Origin: Bradyrhizobium niftali
Lineage (GTDB): Bacteria; Pseudomonadota; Alphaproteobacteria; Rhizobiales; Xanthobacteraceae
Assembly: GCF_004571025.1 (NCBI RefSeq)
Contig: NZ_SPQT01000005.1
Span: 248,001 to 312,000, forward strand
Reading direction: 5' to 3'
Length of the DNA: 64,000 nucleotides
Under the pieces are notes generated by a model. The model did no database searches. It saw only the letters and a list, made by a program, of their open reading frames with translations, and was not told the DNA's origin. Both the position numbers and the translations under genes were made by a program. Position 1 is the first letter of the stretch. The number at the start of each line of letters is the position of its first letter. This document shows positions 37,718-48,451 of this stretch, piece after piece.

Positions 37718-39274
37718 TCAACGAATGATGTCGAAGCTGTAGTCAGTTTTGCCAAGAACGTTTGTTTTCTTGTCCATCTCATCGAAGATCTTGTCCAGGA
37801 TCTTCACCAGCACATTCAGGCCGCCCTGATAGCCCCATAGGGGGGAGCGGTGATGGTGATGCCGATCAAAAACCGGAAAGCCGATGCGGATCAGTGGCGT
37901 TCCAGTATCGCGCTCCAGATACTTGCCGTAGGTGTTGCCAATCAGAAAATCGACTGGCTCAGTGAACAGGAGTGAGCGCATGTGCCAGAGGTCTCGGCCC
38001 GGATAGGCTTGGCAGCCCTGCCCAAATGGCGAGCTTGCAAGCAGCACCTGCATTTTTTCGTGCCATGCCTTGCTGCCGTTCGTAGACAGCACATGGGTCG
38101 GTTCGGCGCCGAGTTCGAGCAGAAACGCGGCCAACCCATAGCAAAGATCCGGATCGCCATAGATCGCAAACTTCTTGCCATGGATATGCGCGCTGGAGTC
38201 AGCGATAGCGTCGACCAGGCGGCCACGTTCTCGCGCCAGTTGCTCGGGAATCCCCTTGCCGCTGATGCGTGACAGCGCCACGATAAAGTCATCCGTTGCG
38301 GACAAGCCCACCGGGTAGTTGAACGATATGACGTCCTGCCCATGCTCAGCCACGAATGGCAGCGTTTTTTCGGTGCACCACTGCTGCATGGAGATTGTCG
38401 CCTTGGCGTGAACCGCGTTAGCCGCATCTTCCAGCGTCGTGCCTCCGTCATACATCCGGAATTCGCCATCTGTCGGAGTATCGAAGACTTCAGAATTGTC
38501 CGCGAGAATCGTGTGCTGGATGTCCATCAACGCCAAGACGCGCTTGATCTCGCGAAGGTTCCCGACGGTATAGCCATCGAACCCACCAATGATGTTGATC
38601 GTCCCGTTCTGCTTGCGCTCCAGCTTCGGTGCTGTTCCGGCCTTACCATCCCAAAAATGTTCCAGAATGCCCTTGAGCGCGTTGTCATAACCGGTGACGT
38701 GGCTGCCGACGAACGCCGGCGTATGGGCGAATGGCACGTCGAAATCCGCCGGAACCGAGCCTTTCTCTTTCGACGTTTTGATGAAGGCGTTGAGGTCATC
38801 GCCGATCACCTCGGCCATGCAGGTGGTCGAGACCGCAATCATCTTGGGTTTGTACATGTTGTAGCTGTTCGCGAGCCCGTCGATCATGTTGTTCAGACCG
38901 CCGAATACGGCAGCGTCTTCCGTCATCGACGAGGAGACGCAGGAAGACGGCTCCTTAAAGTGCCGCGACAGATGGCTGCGGTAATAGGCCACGCAGCCTT
39001 GCGAGCCGTGGACGAAGGGCAGCGTGCCCTCAAAGCCAACAGAGGCGAATACGGCGCCAAGTGGCTGGCATGCCTTGGCCGGATTTACCGCTAGCGCCTC
39101 CCGCGCAAAGTTCTTTTCGCGATATTCGGCCGTCTTCGTCCATTCCTTGATGCGTTCAACCTCGGCGGGATCGCGCGGATTCTCGAATATCTTCTTCTTG
39201 GCCAGCATCTCCTGGTATTCTGGACCTCGGAACAGTTCGAGATGATCGAGCACGTGTTCGGCACTCTGCGCCAT
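37718..39274 (-). CDS. nifK: Nitrogenase MoFe protein beta chain NifK
   Basis: 518 aa. P-cluster ligand regions are visible: [28 protein letters not shown] and the serine-rich [15 protein letters not shown]. Forms the alpha2-beta2 MoFe protein with NifD. It starts 66 nt after nifD on the same transcript. Confidence 0.99.
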   Translation of the reverse strand: MAQSAEHVLDHLELFRGPEYQEMLAKKKIFENPRDPAEVERIKEWTKTAEYREKNFAREALAVNPAKACQPLGAVFASVGFEGTLPFVHGSQGCVAYYRSHLSRHFKEPSSCVSSSMTEDAAVFGGLNNMIDGLANSYNMYKPKMIAVSTTCMAEVIGDDLNAFIKTSKEKGSVPADFDVPFAHTPAFVGSHVTGYDNALKGILEHFWDGKAGTAPKLERKQNGTINIIGGFDGYTVGNLREIKRVLALMDIQHTILADNSEVFDTPTDGEFRMYDGGTTLEDAANAVHAKATISMQQWCTEKTLPFVAEHGQDVISFNYPVGLSATDDFIVALSRISGKGIPEQLARERGRLVDAIADSSAHIHGKKFAIYGDPDLCYGLAAFLLELGAEPTHVLSTNGSKAWHEKMQVLLASSPFGQGCQAYPGRDLWHMRSLLFTEPVDFLIGNTYGKYLERDTGTPLIRIGFPVFDRHHHHRSPLWGYQGGLNVLVKILDKIFDEMDKKTNVLGKTDYSFDIIR

Positions 39275-39340
39275 TGTTGAAATCCTTCACTATCGAGATT
39301 GGTGTCGCGCCGGCCTTCGCGCAGACCGAGATGAGTTGGT

Positions 39341-40843
39341 TTATTCTGCAGCCAGGAGCTTGGCCCTCGCAGCTTCCTTCCAGGGGGCCTTCGTTTTCTT
39401 CCAGACGGGCGAGTTGATGGCCATGTCCATGTCGCGGGCAAAGATGGCAAAGCCGTCATAGCCGTGATATGGGCCCGAATAGTCCCAGGAGTGCATCTGC
39501 CGGAACGGCACACCCATCTTTTGAAAAACGTATTTTTCCTTGATGCCCGAGCCGACGAGGTCAGGCTGGAGCTTTTCGACGAAGCGCTCGAACTCATAGC
39601 CATTAACGTCATCGTAGATGAGCGTGCTGTCCTTTACGTAGTGCTGAGCTGTGCGCTGATAGTCGTCGTTGTGACCGAACTCGTATCCCGTACCAATGAC
39701 TTCCATCCCGAGGTCCTCGTATGCGCCGATCACATGACGCGGACGGAGCCCTCCGACGTACAGCATCACCGTCTTGCCCTCCAGGCGCGGGCGATATTTT
39801 GCAATCACAGCGCTCACCAGCGGTTGGTACTTTTCAATCACCCGCTCGGCGCCTTCCTTGATCTTGTCGTCGAAATAGCCAGCAATCTTGCGCAGCGACT
39901 CTGCGATCTTTGAAGGTCCGAAGAAGTTGTACTCGCACCAGGGGATACCGAACTTCTCTTCCATGTGGCGCGAGATGTAGTTCATAGAACGGTAGCAATG
40001 CAGAATGTTGAGCTTTGCCTTCGGCGTTGCCTCGAGCTCAGCTAGTGAACCGTCGCCGGACCACTGCGCGATCACCCGCAGGCCCATCTCCTCTAGCAGA
40101 ATTCGCGATGACCAGGCGTCGCCGCCGATATTGTAGTCTCCGATGATCGCAACATCGTACGGCGTCGGCTCAAACTTTGATTTGCCATCGGACTCGAGCT
40201 GGTCGAAAATCCAATCGCGCACCGCATCGTTGGCGATGTGATGGCCTAGTGATTGCGACACACCCCGAAAGCCCTCACAACGGACCGGCACGATGGTCTT
40301 GCCGCCGTATTCCTTGGATTTCGCTCTCGACACTGCCTCGATGTCGTCACCGATCAATCCGATCGGGCATTCCGATTGGATCGTGATGCCGTTGTTGAGC
40401 GGAAACAGCTCCTGGATTTCGTCAAGAATTTTGACCAGCTTTTTGTCGCCACCGAATACGATATCCTTTTCCTGGAAGTCGGAGGTGAACTGCAGGGTCA
40501 CGAAGCTATCGATCCCCGTCGTGCCAACGTAATAATTGCGTCGGGAGCCCCACGAATATTGACCGCAGCCTACCGGGCCATGGCTGATATGGACCATGTC
40601 CTTGATCGGTCCCCAGACCACTCCCTTTGACCCTGCATAGGCGCAGCCCCTGATCGTCATCACGCCAGGTATGGATTTGATGTTGGACTTCACCCCGCAA
40701 TCTGACTTGCCGGCTTGGTGAACGTTGAGGTGCTTGGCACGCCGTTTCGCGGTTTTCTCCGGATAGACCTTCAGCACCTCCTCGATCAGCTCTTTGTTGC
40801 GAGCCCTGATTTCTGCGATGCTCTGGGTCGTGGCGAGACTCAT
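39341..40843 (-). CDS. nifD: Nitrogenase MoFe protein alpha chain NifD
   Basis: 500 aa. The FeMo-co ligands are visible: the cysteine in [15 protein letters not shown] and the histidine in [16 protein letters not shown]-cluster cysteines lie in [23 protein letters not shown] and [15 protein letters not shown]. The start [13 protein letters not shown] at 40843 follows GAAGGACA and lies downstream of the sigma54 promoter. The longer open frame would include the promoter and is rejected. Confidence 0.99.
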   Translation of the reverse strand: MSLATTQSIAEIRARNKELIEEVLKVYPEKTAKRRAKHLNVHQAGKSDCGVKSNIKSIPGVMTIRGCAYAGSKGVVWGPIKDMVHISHGPVGCGQYSWGSRRNYYVGTTGIDSFVTLQFTSDFQEKDIVFGGDKKLVKILDEIQELFPLNNGITIQSECPIGLIGDDIEAVSRAKSKEYGGKTIVPVRCEGFRGVSQSLGHHIANDAVRDWIFDQLESDGKSKFEPTPYDVAIIGDYNIGGDAWSSRILLEEMGLRVIAQWSGDGSLAELEATPKAKLNILHCYRSMNYISRHMEEKFGIPWCEYNFFGPSKIAESLRKIAGYFDDKIKEGAERVIEKYQPLVSAVIAKYRPRLEGKTVMLYVGGLRPRHVIGAYEDLGMEVIGTGYEFGHNDDYQRTAQHYVKDSTLIYDDVNGYEFERFVEKLQPDLVGSGIKEKYVFQKMGVPFRQMHSWDYSGPYHGYDGFAIFARDMDMAINSPVWKKTKAPWKEAARAKLLAAE

Positions 40844-40897
40844 CTGATGTCCTTCAAAAGTTAGCTGTTGCGAGGGCGGCTTCTTGGGCAAGACTTT

Positions 40898-40913
40898 TGC
40901 AACCAGCATGCCA
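40898..40913 (-). promoter_or_regulatory. nifD sigma54 -24/-12 promoter
   Basis: The minus strand reads TGGCATGCTGGTTGCA, matching TGGCAYG-N4-TTGCW with N10 spacing. Predicted leader to nifD about 45 nt. Confidence 0.94.
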
Positions 40914-40983
40914 GCGCATCATGTGCGCCAAAAACATAGCAATCAAAATCGCTTAGCGCGCCTCGTGCGGTTACGGTGGTTGG

Positions 40984-40999
40984 TGTTGCGAACCCGACA
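40984..40999 (-). promoter_or_regulatory. NifA binding site upstream of nifD
   Basis: TGT-TGCGAACCCG-ACA is an exact TGT-N10-ACA, about 72 bp upstream of the -24 element. Confidence 0.88.
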
Positions 41000-41308
41000 T
41001 TACGCTTGGGGCAGAGAACTCTTGGCTCGGCCCTGTTCGAAATTGAACAAGGGCTGGCTATGCGTGAAATTGCCCGCCCAATTCTCGAGCGTGTTCGCGA
41101 TCGCAGTACGATGCGATTGACCTCGCCGAAGGCGCCGCACTGGAAGACCGGCCGCAAGGGCGGCTGGCCGACACAGGCCCATCAATCCTATCTATGCTTG
41201 TTGCGACCTATAGGTGCTTACCTGCTGTTATGTGATGAGGTGCATGACCTCATCCTCCAGGCCTCAATGCGAGCTGCCTTGCCACCTGGAGATCGCAGGC
41301 TCGCCCAA
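41000..41308. other. Spacer between sufS and the nifD control region
   Basis: About 310 bp with no gene. A hairpin, GATGAGG (41234-41240) and CCTCATC (41248-41254) with a 7-nt loop, lies about 55 bp after the sufS stop and may end suf transcription. Nothing else was recognised. Confidence 0.5.
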
Positions 41309-42556
41309 TCACGAGAACAGCTGCCGCGCCTTGATAAGCGCACGCACGAGCACATCGATCTCCTGATGTGTATTGTAAAGTCCGAGGGACGCACGGCACG
41401 TTGCCAGCACGCCGAAGCGCTTGAGCAGCGGCATCGCACAATGGGTCCCCGCCCGCACCGCCACACCGGCGCGGTCGATGACGGTGGCAATATCATGCGC
41501 ATGCGCACTCTTCATATCAAAGGAAATGATCGGTCCCTTGTCGGCCGGGGTCCCGATCAAGCGCATGAAATTGATCTCCGCCAGCCTCTCCTGCGCGTAA
41601 GCGAGCAGCACGCTCTCGTGCCTGCGGATCTGCACCTTGCCTATTGAATTGATGTAATCGATAGCTGCCCCTAAACCAATGGCTTCGACGATCGGCGGCG
41701 TACCTGCTTCGAACCGGTGTGGCGGGTCACCATAAATGACGCCGGAACGCGAGACCTCGCGGATCATCTCCCCGCCGCCATTGAAGGGCGGCATCGATGC
41801 CAGATGCTCAGACTTGCCGTAAAGCACACCGATCCCGGTCGGACCATAGAGTTTGTGGCCCGTCATGACGTAGAAATCGCAATCAATGTCGCAAACGTCG
41901 GCGCTCAGATGGACGCAAGCTTGCGAGCCGTCAACCAGCACCGGGATACCACGAGCATGCGCGATCCTCACCACGTCTTTCATTGGCAATACCGTGCCGA
42001 GCACGTTCGACATTTGTGTGATTGCAACCATCTTGGTGCGCGGGGTCAGCAGTCGCTCAAACTCATCGAGCAAGAAGTTTCCGTCATCATCCACTGGCGC
42101 CCATTTGATCACTGCACCGAGTCGTTCCCTGAGAAGGTGCCATGGCACAATGTTCGAATGGTGTTCCATAATGGAGAGCACGATCTCATCACCCGGGTTA
42201 ACGCGTTCACGGCCAAAAGTCTGCGCGACCAGATTGATTGCCTCCGTGGCGCTCCGAGTGAAGATGATCTCTTCGTTTGCACGCGCGTTCACAAACCGCG
42301 CCACCTTGGTACGGGCGCCTTCATACGCCTCGGTCGCCGCGTTTGCGAGGTAGTGCAAGCCGCGATGAACGTTGGCATATTCGCTGGAGTACACCTGCAT
42401 CATGCGGTCAAGCACCGCGTTTGGCTTTTGCGCGGATGCAGCGTTATCGAGGTAAACAAGCGGTTTGCCGTACACCGTCATGGCGAGCGCAGGAAAGTCC
42501 GTACGTACACGGTTGACGTCGTAACTGCCATTGCTCACGGCGGGATGTGCGCTCAT
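41309..42556 (-). CDS. sufS: Cysteine desulfurase SufS
   Basis: 415 aa. PLP lysine in TGHKLYGPTGIGVLYG and the SufS-type active cysteine in ATCRASLGLYNT, preceded by RAGTHCAMPLL. Start overlaps the sufD stop (ATGA). Releases sulfur for the SufBCD scaffold. No sufE is present in this cluster, so the sulfur acceptor must be encoded elsewhere. Confidence 0.94.
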   Translation of the reverse strand: MSAHPAVSNGSYDVNRVRTDFPALAMTVYGKPLVYLDNAASAQKPNAVLDRMMQVYSSEYANVHRGLHYLANAATEAYEGARTKVARFVNARANEEIIFTRSATEAINLVAQTFGRERVNPGDEIVLSIMEHHSNIVPWHLLRERLGAVIKWAPVDDDGNFLLDEFERLLTPRTKMVAITQMSNVLGTVLPMKDVVRIAHARGIPVLVDGSQACVHLSADVCDIDCDFYVMTGHKLYGPTGIGVLYGKSEHLASMPPFNGGGEMIREVSRSGVIYGDPPHRFEAGTPPIVEAIGLGAAIDYINSIGKVQIRRHESVLLAYAQERLAEINFMRLIGTPADKGPIISFDMKSAHAHDIATVIDRAGVAVRAGTHCAMPLLKRFGVLATCRASLGLYNTHQEIDVLVRALIKARQLFS

Positions 42557-43875
42557 CGCCCCGCCTGCAGCCAGTGTTCAGCTTGCGCTGTCACAAAATC
42601 GCGCAGATTCTCGGAAGTGATCTCCTCAATCGACTCGCCAAGGAACGCTTTAATCAGCAACGACTTCGCATCCTTCTCGGGTAGCCCTCGAGCGCGCAGA
42701 TAGAATACGAGACTGTTGTCCAGCGCACCCGATGTCGCTCCGTGGCCGCAGGTCACGTCGTCAGCCAAGATTTCAAGTTCCGGCTTACTGTCAGCCTCGG
42801 CCTGGTCGGATAAGAGCAACGCTCGCGTCGTCAGGGTGGCGTCCGTCTTCCGGGCGGCAGGACGAACGACAATTCGGCCCTGAAATACCGAGCGGCCTCG
42901 ATCGTCGATGACCGCGCGGAACTTCTCCCGACTGGTGCAATGTGGCACGGCATGGTCGACCACCATCGTTGTGTCGGCGTGAAGCTCGCCCCTGATGAGA
43001 TTAACTCCATTCGCCGAGACCTTGGTTCCCTCGCCAGCCAGCGAGATGAATCCCTGATAGCGGCTGATGGAGCCGCTGCAGGTCATGCTGAAGAGGTCGA
43101 GCTTAGCCCTGGCGCCGACTGCGATGATCGCCGACGAGATATTCACGGCGTCAGAGGCAGCGGCTGCGACGCGGATATACGAAAGGCTCGCCTCGTTACC
43201 GACTAGGGCGATTATCGCATCGTTGGCTTGATAGCCGCTCGCGCGTTCAGCCGAGACGAAACTTTCCACGATGGCCGCATGCGCGCCTTTACCAAGCTGT
43301 AGATACGAGCGTGTAAAGGTGGACACCGACGCGCCGGTTGCGACGTGAACGATTTGAATTGGACGCTTCACCGCGTTGCCGTCGGCGACCGTAATCACCA
43401 GGCCATCTGTTGCCAATGCGGCGTTGAGCGAGATAACGGAATCGCTCGTCGTCGACAGCACCAGACCTGCCATGTCGCCAGGGGCCGAATTCTCCAGAAC
43501 CTCTCGCAGCGACCGCACAACAAGTTCATTTTCCAGCCTGCCGAGATCGGATAGCTCCGGCACGAATATGCCATCCACCAAAACCAGTTTGACCGCCTGA
43601 TCGGCAGACACTTGCTCGGCCGACACCTTTGCGCGCACTAGCGCCTCCGCATCCGGTCGCGGAGCGAGTGGCAGCACCTCGCCGATCAGGGCGCGCAGAT
43701 CTGTGTATTTCCAGTCCTCCATGCCCCGATGCGGAAGGCCGGTACGCTCGTAGACCTCAAATGCGCTCGCCCGGATTTGGGGAACAAGGCCTGCACCAGG
43801 CAGCCGTCCACGCGCCGCAGCGAAAACATTGCCACTTGCGCGTTCGGGGTCGGCTTTTGGCAAAACCTGCTTCAT
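42553..43875 (-). CDS. sufD: Fe-S assembly protein SufD
   Basis: 440 aa. SufD pattern: HRGMEDWKYTDLRAL near the N-terminus, VDHAVPHCTSREKFRAV and the C-terminal DDVTCGHGATSGALDNSLVFYLRARG. The ATG at 43875 (MKQVLPKADP) has GGGA upstream; a longer frame would overlap sufC. Part of the SufBC2D scaffold. Confidence 0.93.
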   Translation of the reverse strand: MKQVLPKADPERASGNVFAAARGRLPGAGLVPQIRASAFEVYERTGLPHRGMEDWKYTDLRALIGEVLPLAPRPDAEALVRAKVSAEQVSADQAVKLVLVDGIFVPELSDLGRLENELVVRSLREVLENSAPGDMAGLVLSTTSDSVISLNAALATDGLVITVADGNAVKRPIQIVHVATGASVSTFTRSYLQLGKGAHAAIVESFVSAERASGYQANDAIIALVGNEASLSYIRVAAAASDAVNISSAIIAVGARAKLDLFSMTCSGSISRYQGFISLAGEGTKVSANGVNLIRGELHADTTMVVDHAVPHCTSREKFRAVIDDRGRSVFQGRIVVRPAARKTDATLTTRALLLSDQAEADSKPELEILADDVTCGHGATSGALDNSLVFYLRARGLPEKDAKSLLIKAFLGESIEEITSENLRDFVTAQAEHWLQAGR

Positions 43876-43892
43876 CGGAGTCCCTAGAGCCG

Positions 43893-44645
43893 TCAGGCCG
43901 CGTCTTCGAATTGGCCGTAGCCACAAGCCTCGAGCTCCAGCGCGAGTTCCTTGTCGCCGCTCTTCACGATCCGCCCTTTAGACATCACGTGCACAACGTC
44001 CGGCACGATATGGTCGAGAAGCCGCCGATAGTGCGTGATCACGATCATCGCTCGTTCGGGCGAACGCAAGCCGTTGATGCCGCTGGCGACGATACGCAGC
44101 GCGTCGATGTCGAGGCCGGAATCGATCTCGTCAAGGATGCACAGACTCGGCTCGAACAATGCCATCTGCAAAATTTCGTTGCGCTTCTTCTCGCCGCCGG
44201 AGAAGCCGACATTAACGCCACGCTTGAGCATGTCCTGGCGAATGTTGAGTGAACCAGCCACCTCGCGGACTCTTTTCAGAAATTCGGGGGTGGAGAATTC
44301 CTGCTGGTCCCGCGCCTTGCGCTGGGCGTTCAGTGCCGCCCGCAGGAAGTTCATGGTGGTCACGCCGGCGATCTCGACCGGATACTGGAATGCCAGGAAC
44401 ACGCCCTTGGCGGCGCGCTCTTCGGGGGCCATCTCCAGGAGGTCCTCGCCCTTGAACAGGATCTGGCCGTCGGTGACTTCATAGCCGGGCTTGCCGGCGA
44501 TGACGTGCGAGAGGGTCGACTTGCCGGAGCCGTTCGGCCCCATGATCGCGTGCACCTCGCCCGCATGGACGTTAAGATCGAGGCCGCGAATAACTTCGCG
44601 GTCTTCGACACCAACATGCAAATCTCGGATTTCGAGTAGCGCCAT
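43893..44645 (-). CDS. sufC: Fe-S assembly ATPase SufC
   Basis: 250 aa ABC-type ATPase. Walker A GPNGSGKSTLSH, signature FSGGEKKRNEILQM, Walker B LCILDEIDSGLD, switch His in VITHYRRLLDHI. All intact. It powers the SufBCD scaffold. Between sufB and sufD, all co-directional. Confidence 0.96.
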   Translation of the reverse strand: MALLEIRDLHVGVEDREVIRGLDLNVHAGEVHAIMGPNGSGKSTLSHVIAGKPGYEVTDGQILFKGEDLLEMAPEERAAKGVFLAFQYPVEIAGVTTMNFLRAALNAQRKARDQQEFSTPEFLKRVREVAGSLNIRQDMLKRGVNVGFSGGEKKRNEILQMALFEPSLCILDEIDSGLDIDALRIVASGINGLRSPERAMIVITHYRRLLDHIVPDVVHVMSKGRIVKSGDKELALELEACGYGQFEDAA

Positions 44646-44707
44646 TCTAATCTGATCCCTGAAATGTCATCTGGCGAGCCGCATTCGGGGAGGCTCGGGT
44701 GGTTGGG

Positions 44708-46204
44708 TTATCCGACAGATCCGTCGAGCGAGATCGAGATTAGCTTCTGCGCTTCCACCGCGAATTCCATCGGCAGCTTTTGCAGAACTTGCTTGACGAA
44801 GCCGTTGACGACGAGTCCGACGGCCTCTTCCTGCGAAAGCCCGCGCTGGATGCAGTAGAACAGGACGTCCTCGGAGATCTTCGAGGTCGTCGCCTCATGC
44901 TCGAACGTCGCCGAGGAGTTCTTCGCCTCGATATACGGCACGGTGTGCGCGCCGCATTTGTCGCCGATCAACAGGGAATCGCAGGCGGTGAAGTTGCGCG
45001 CGCCGGTCGCTTTCCGGTGTGCGGTGACGAGACCGCGATAGGTGTTCTGCGACTTGCCCGCTGCGATGCCCTTGGAGATGATGCGGCTCGACGTGTTCTT
45101 GCCGAGATGGATCATCTTGGTGCCCGAATCGACCTGCTGGAAGCCGTTCGAGATCGCGATCGAGTAGAACTCGCCGCTCGAATTGTCGCCACGCAGGATG
45201 CAGCTCGGGTACTTCCAGGTGATCGCCGAGCCGGTTTCGACCTGGGTCCAGGAGATCTTGGAACGATCACCGCGGCAGTGGCCACGCTTGGTGACGAAGT
45301 TGTAGATGCCCCCCTTGCCTTCCGAATTGCCCGGATACCAGTTCTGCACTGTCGAATATTTTATCTCGGCATCATCGAGCGCGACCAGCTCGACCACGGC
45401 GGCGTGCAGCTGATTCTCGTCGCGCTGCGGCGCGGTGCAGCCCTCGAGATAGGAGACGTAGGAGCCCTTGTCCGCGATGATCAGCGTGCGCTCGAACTGG
45501 CCGGTGTTGCGCTCGTTGATGCGGAAATAGGTCGACAACTCCATCGGGCAGCGCACGCCGGGCGGCACGTAGACGAACGAGCCGTCGGAGAACACCGCCG
45601 AGTTCAGCGTCGCGTAGAAATTGTCCGAGGTCGGAACCACCGAGCCCAGATATTTCTGCACCAGCTCGGGATGCTCGCGGATCGCCCCCGAGATCGGCAT
45701 GAAGATCACGCCGGCCCTCTTCAGCTCGGCCTTGAAGGTGGTTGCAACCGACACCGAATCGAACACCGCGTCGACCGCGATCTTGCGGTTCGGCGTCTGC
45801 TCGCCGCCGGGTGGCGGCTCAACGCCCTCGAGCGCCGCGACCTCGCGCAGCGGGATGCCGAGCTTGTCGTAGGTTTTCAGGATCTCCGGATCGATCTCGT
45901 CGAGCGAGGTCACCGTCTTCTTCGGCTTCGGCGCCGCGTAATAGTAGATGTCCTGGAAGTCGATCTTGGGATACTCGACACGCGCCCAGGTCGGCTCGGT
46001 CATGGTCAGCCAGCGCCGATAGGCCTCCAGCCGCCACTGGAGCATCCAGGCGGGCTCGTTCTTCTTCTGCGAGATGAATTTTACGATCTCTTCCGACAGC
46101 CCCTTCGGGGCCTTCTCGGACTCGATCAGGGTCTCAAACCCATATCGATACTGGTCGACGTCGATGCGCCGGACGCGCTCGACTGTCTCTTGTAAAGCTA
46201 CCAT
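44708..46204 (-). CDS. sufB: Fe-S assembly scaffold SufB
   Basis: 498 aa. The ATG at 46204 ([17 protein letters not shown]) has GGAG 7 nt upstream; the frame is open further up but is not SufB-like. Conserved parts include [43 protein letters not shown] and [19 protein letters not shown]. The gene body looks more GC-rich and regular in codon use than flanking nif genes, by eye, which would fit recent copying from a chromosomal suf operon. Confidence 0.95.
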   Translation of the reverse strand: MVALQETVERVRRIDVDQYRYGFETLIESEKAPKGLSEEIVKFISQKKNEPAWMLQWRLEAYRRWLTMTEPTWARVEYPKIDFQDIYYYAAPKPKKTVTSLDEIDPEILKTYDKLGIPLREVAALEGVEPPPGGEQTPNRKIAVDAVFDSVSVATTFKAELKRAGVIFMPISGAIREHPELVQKYLGSVVPTSDNFYATLNSAVFSDGSFVYVPPGVRCPMELSTYFRINERNTGQFERTLIIADKGSYVSYLEGCTAPQRDENQLHAAVVELVALDDAEIKYSTVQNWYPGNSEGKGGIYNFVTKRGHCRGDRSKISWTQVETGSAITWKYPSCILRGDNSSGEFYSIAISNGFQQVDSGTKMIHLGKNTSSRIISKGIAAGKSQNTYRGLVTAHRKATGARNFTACDSLLIGDKCGAHTVPYIEAKNSSATFEHEATTSKISEDVLFYCIQRGLSQEEAVGLVVNGFVKQVLQKLPMEFAVEAQKLISISLDGSVG

Positions 46205-46398
46205 TGCCCGCTCCACTGGGGCAACGACAACTCCCGCCGGCGGGGACTCCGCCGCAATCGATCCAAGCGGATCGCGCAAGTCGCCGGCAACTCGGGGCCA
46301 GCGAGTGAGAGAAACAGAAGACGAATCCGACGGACGGCCGCTGTCGATAGCGTCTTCATCATGTTTCGCGCAGGAGCTCCCCTCATCGACTACTCCAC

Positions 46399-46593
46399 CT
46401 ATGCCGGCACACAGGTATCTGGCACCGGGCAAACGACGGCGCATTGCGGCGCGTCAAAGTGCCCCTCACATTGGGTACACTGGGTCGGATTGATCACATA
46501 TATATCGTTCTTCAGGCTGATCGCGGCATTGGGACATTCGAACTCACATGCACCGCACACAGTGCACTGGGATGCGATTATCTTGTAGGCCAT
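46399..46593 (-). CDS. 2[4Fe-4S] ferredoxin at the head of the suf operon
   Basis: 64 aa FdxN paralogue. Motifs [12 protein letters not shown] and expanded [18 protein letters not shown], then DTC, as in the fdxN at 24694. ATG at 46593. It precedes sufB by about 195 bp, a gap in which I see no gene. It lies just downstream of a NifA site and near-consensus sigma54 promoter. It may donate electrons during cluster assembly or to nitrogenase. Confidence 0.9.
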   Translation of the reverse strand: MAYKIIASQCTVCGACEFECPNAAISLKNDIYVINPTQCTQCEGHFDAPQCAVVCPVPDTCVPA

Positions 46594-46635
46594 CACTGCG
46601 ATTCCATGAGCGAAAATTGCGGACAGTTTCTTGCT

Positions 46636-46651
46636 TTCAAGTCTTGTGCCA
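46636..46651 (-). promoter_or_regulatory. Probable sigma54 promoter of the ferredoxin-suf operon
   Basis: The minus strand reads TGGCACAAGACTTGAA: a full TGGCAC and TTG at the right spacing, but the -12 GC is GA. One key-base mismatch makes it a weaker candidate. It is supported by the NifA site 63 bp further upstream and by the short leader to the ferredoxin ATG. Confidence 0.55.
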
Positions 46652-47270
46652 AACAGTTTAACTCGATTTTGTTTGAGCTATTTTTGATAACGCAAGTCGC
46701 CGCCTCGACACGGTGTCGCAAATCCTACAACGCGCATGACAGTAGCTTGAGCTCGATGCCGTGGTTTGCGCATGGTCCATCTCACGGCAGTCAGCGATCA
46801 GGTGAACCGCGTTCGCCAAACTCAGGGAACGATCTGCGATCCTTGCTAAGGCCGCCGCGCCGCGGCGATGATGGATGCGCCGCGCGACTTCAAAAAGTTC
46901 TCCGCCGGTGTGTCGGGTCGACCCCGAGCCGCCTCTTGATGGTTCCACTCACCGGTACAGCGGCGGCGCCGGCGACAGCACCACGGTAAATAACCCGCGC
47001 AGTCATCACCGGCCCGGTTGGCGTCTCCATAGCCAGTCAGATTGGCGGCGATCAAGCCAGACAAAGTCGCTCCGGTGATCGCGGGCCCCCACGGACGCAT
47101 TTTCAATTGGCTCGGATTACCTGGCAAAACCGGCATTCATATGCGCTGTATGGGCGAAAGTACATTGTCTCGCATCGTGCGGGGACCAAAGCGAGGCGCT
47201 CGTCTGGCGATCCTTCGCTTCGCTCCACGTTCGAAATGCATGCCGGCGCCGGTCAGCAGATCGATAGAGC
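46652..47270. other. Spacer between the suf operon and ald
   Basis: About 620 bp. It holds the NifA site at 46714-46729; the ald terminator lies just beyond at 47272-47300. Short open frames on both strands lack support. Confidence 0.5.
46714..46729 (-). promoter_or_regulatory. NifA binding site upstream of the suf operon
   Basis: TGT-CGCAAATCCT-ACA is an exact TGT-N10-ACA at the usual distance from the candidate -24/-12 site. It supports NifA control of the ferredoxin and sufBCDS. Confidence 0.75.
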
Positions 47271-47271
47271 C

Positions 47272-47300
47272 AAAAAAAAGCCACCCCGGAGGAGGGTGGC
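47272..47300 (-). terminator. Rho-independent terminator of ald
   Basis: On the minus strand GCCACCC, a 7-nt loop and GGGTGGC form a GC-rich stem, followed directly by eight T residues (plus 47272-47279). It lies about 40 bp after the ald stop. A textbook intrinsic terminator. Confidence 0.92.
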
Positions 47301-47338
47301 CTAAGTCAGGGAGGAAATGCCCATAAGGGCCTCTGGGA

Positions 47339-48451
47339 TCAGGCCGCAGCCTGTTCGATCGGTGAGAAGGGCAGCCCGAGGCTTTCGGCCGCCGCTTCGT
47401 AAGTTAGCCGGCCCCGATGGACGTTGAGGCCTGCGCGCAAATGCGGATTTTCGAGCACGGCGGTAAAGCCCTTGTTGGCCAGAGCCAAACCAAACGGCAG
47501 CGTCGCGTTATTCAGTGCCTGGCTCGAGGTCAGCGGCACGGCCCCGGGCATATTGGCCACGCAATAATGAATGATGCCATCCACTTCGTAAGTAGGATCA
47601 GCGTGAGTGGTTGGGTGCGATGTCTCAAAGCAGCCGCCCTGATCGATAGCGACGTCCACGAGCACCGCCCTCTTGCGCATCGAGCTCAGCATGCTCCGGC
47701 GGACCAGCTTCGGCGCGCTCGCACCTGGAACGAGCACCGCACCAATCACCACATCCGCTGCAAATACCTCTTCCTCCACAGAATCGATAGTCGAAAACCT
47801 GGTGCGAGCGCGTCCTTCGAATAGCTCGTCCAACTCGCGGAGCCGGACTATCGAACGGTCGATGATGGTCACCTCTGCGCCCAGACCAACCGCCATGCGT
47901 GCCGCGTGCGTACCAACGACGCCACCTCCGATCACCGCGATTCGGGCAGGCTGAACACCGGGCACTCCACCGATCAACAGCCCTCGTCCGCCTGCACTCC
48001 GCTTCAGGGCGCTGCCCGCCGCTTCGATCGCAAGCCTACCCGCGACCTCGCTCATCGGCGCCAGCAACGGAAGACCACCATGCGGATCAGTTACGGTCTC
48101 GTAGGCGATCGCAGTGCATCCAGATTTCAGGAGGCCCTTGGCCTGATCCGGGTCGGGGGCCAGATGCAGATAAGTGAACAGGATCTGATTTTCCCGCAGC
48201 TGACACCACTCGGAGGGCTGAGGTTCCTTAACCTTTACGATCATCTCGCTCGATGCGAATACCTCAGCTGCGGAAGTTAGAATCGTTCCGCCAACAATGC
48301 GATAATCGTCATCGGTTGCACCAATGCCAGCGCCGGCATTGGTCTCGATCATCACGCGGTGGCCCGCTGCCACGTATTCGCGGACAGCTCCCGGGGTAAG
48401 GCCCACGCGATATTCGTGCACCTTGATTTCCTTGGGGACTCCGACCTTCAT
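47339..48451 (-). CDS. ald: Alanine dehydrogenase
   Basis: 370 aa NAD-dependent enzyme interconverting alanine and pyruvate plus ammonia. Start MKVGVPKEIKVHEYRVGLTP, catalytic Lys and His regions in LFTYLHLAPD, NAD-binding PARIAVIGGGVVGTHAARMA near residue 170, and DVAIDQGGCFETSHPTTH. Full length. Its place between hyp and suf/nif operons suggests a symbiotic role, such as making alanine from newly fixed ammonium. No sigma54 site was found. Confidence 0.97.
   Translation of the reverse strand: MKVGVPKEIKVHEYRVGLTPGAVREYVAAGHRVMIETNAGAGIGATDDDYRIVGGTILTSAAEVFASSEMIVKVKEPQPSEWCQLRENQILFTYLHLAPDPDQAKGLLKSGCTAIAYETVTDPHGGLPLLAPMSEVAGRLAIEAAGSALKRSAGGRGLLIGGVPGVQPARIAVIGGGVVGTHAARMAVGLGAEVTIIDRSIVRLRELDELFEGRARTRFSTIDSVEEEVFAADVVIGAVLVPGASAPKLVRRSMLSSMRKRAVLVDVAIDQGGCFETSHPTTHADPTYEVDGIIHYCVANMPGAVPLTSSQALNNATLPFGLALANKGFTAVLENPHLRAGLNVHRGRLTYEAAAESLGLPFSPIEQAAA

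Noticed and set aside
40844..40909. Longer NifD start at 40909
   Set aside because: It would place the -24/-12 promoter inside the coding sequence; the ATG at 40843 matches known NifD starts.
44780..46195. 471-codon open frame on the plus strand
   Set aside because: It is entirely antisense to sufB, arginine- and leucine-rich, and without family resemblance; a shadow of a GC-rich gene.
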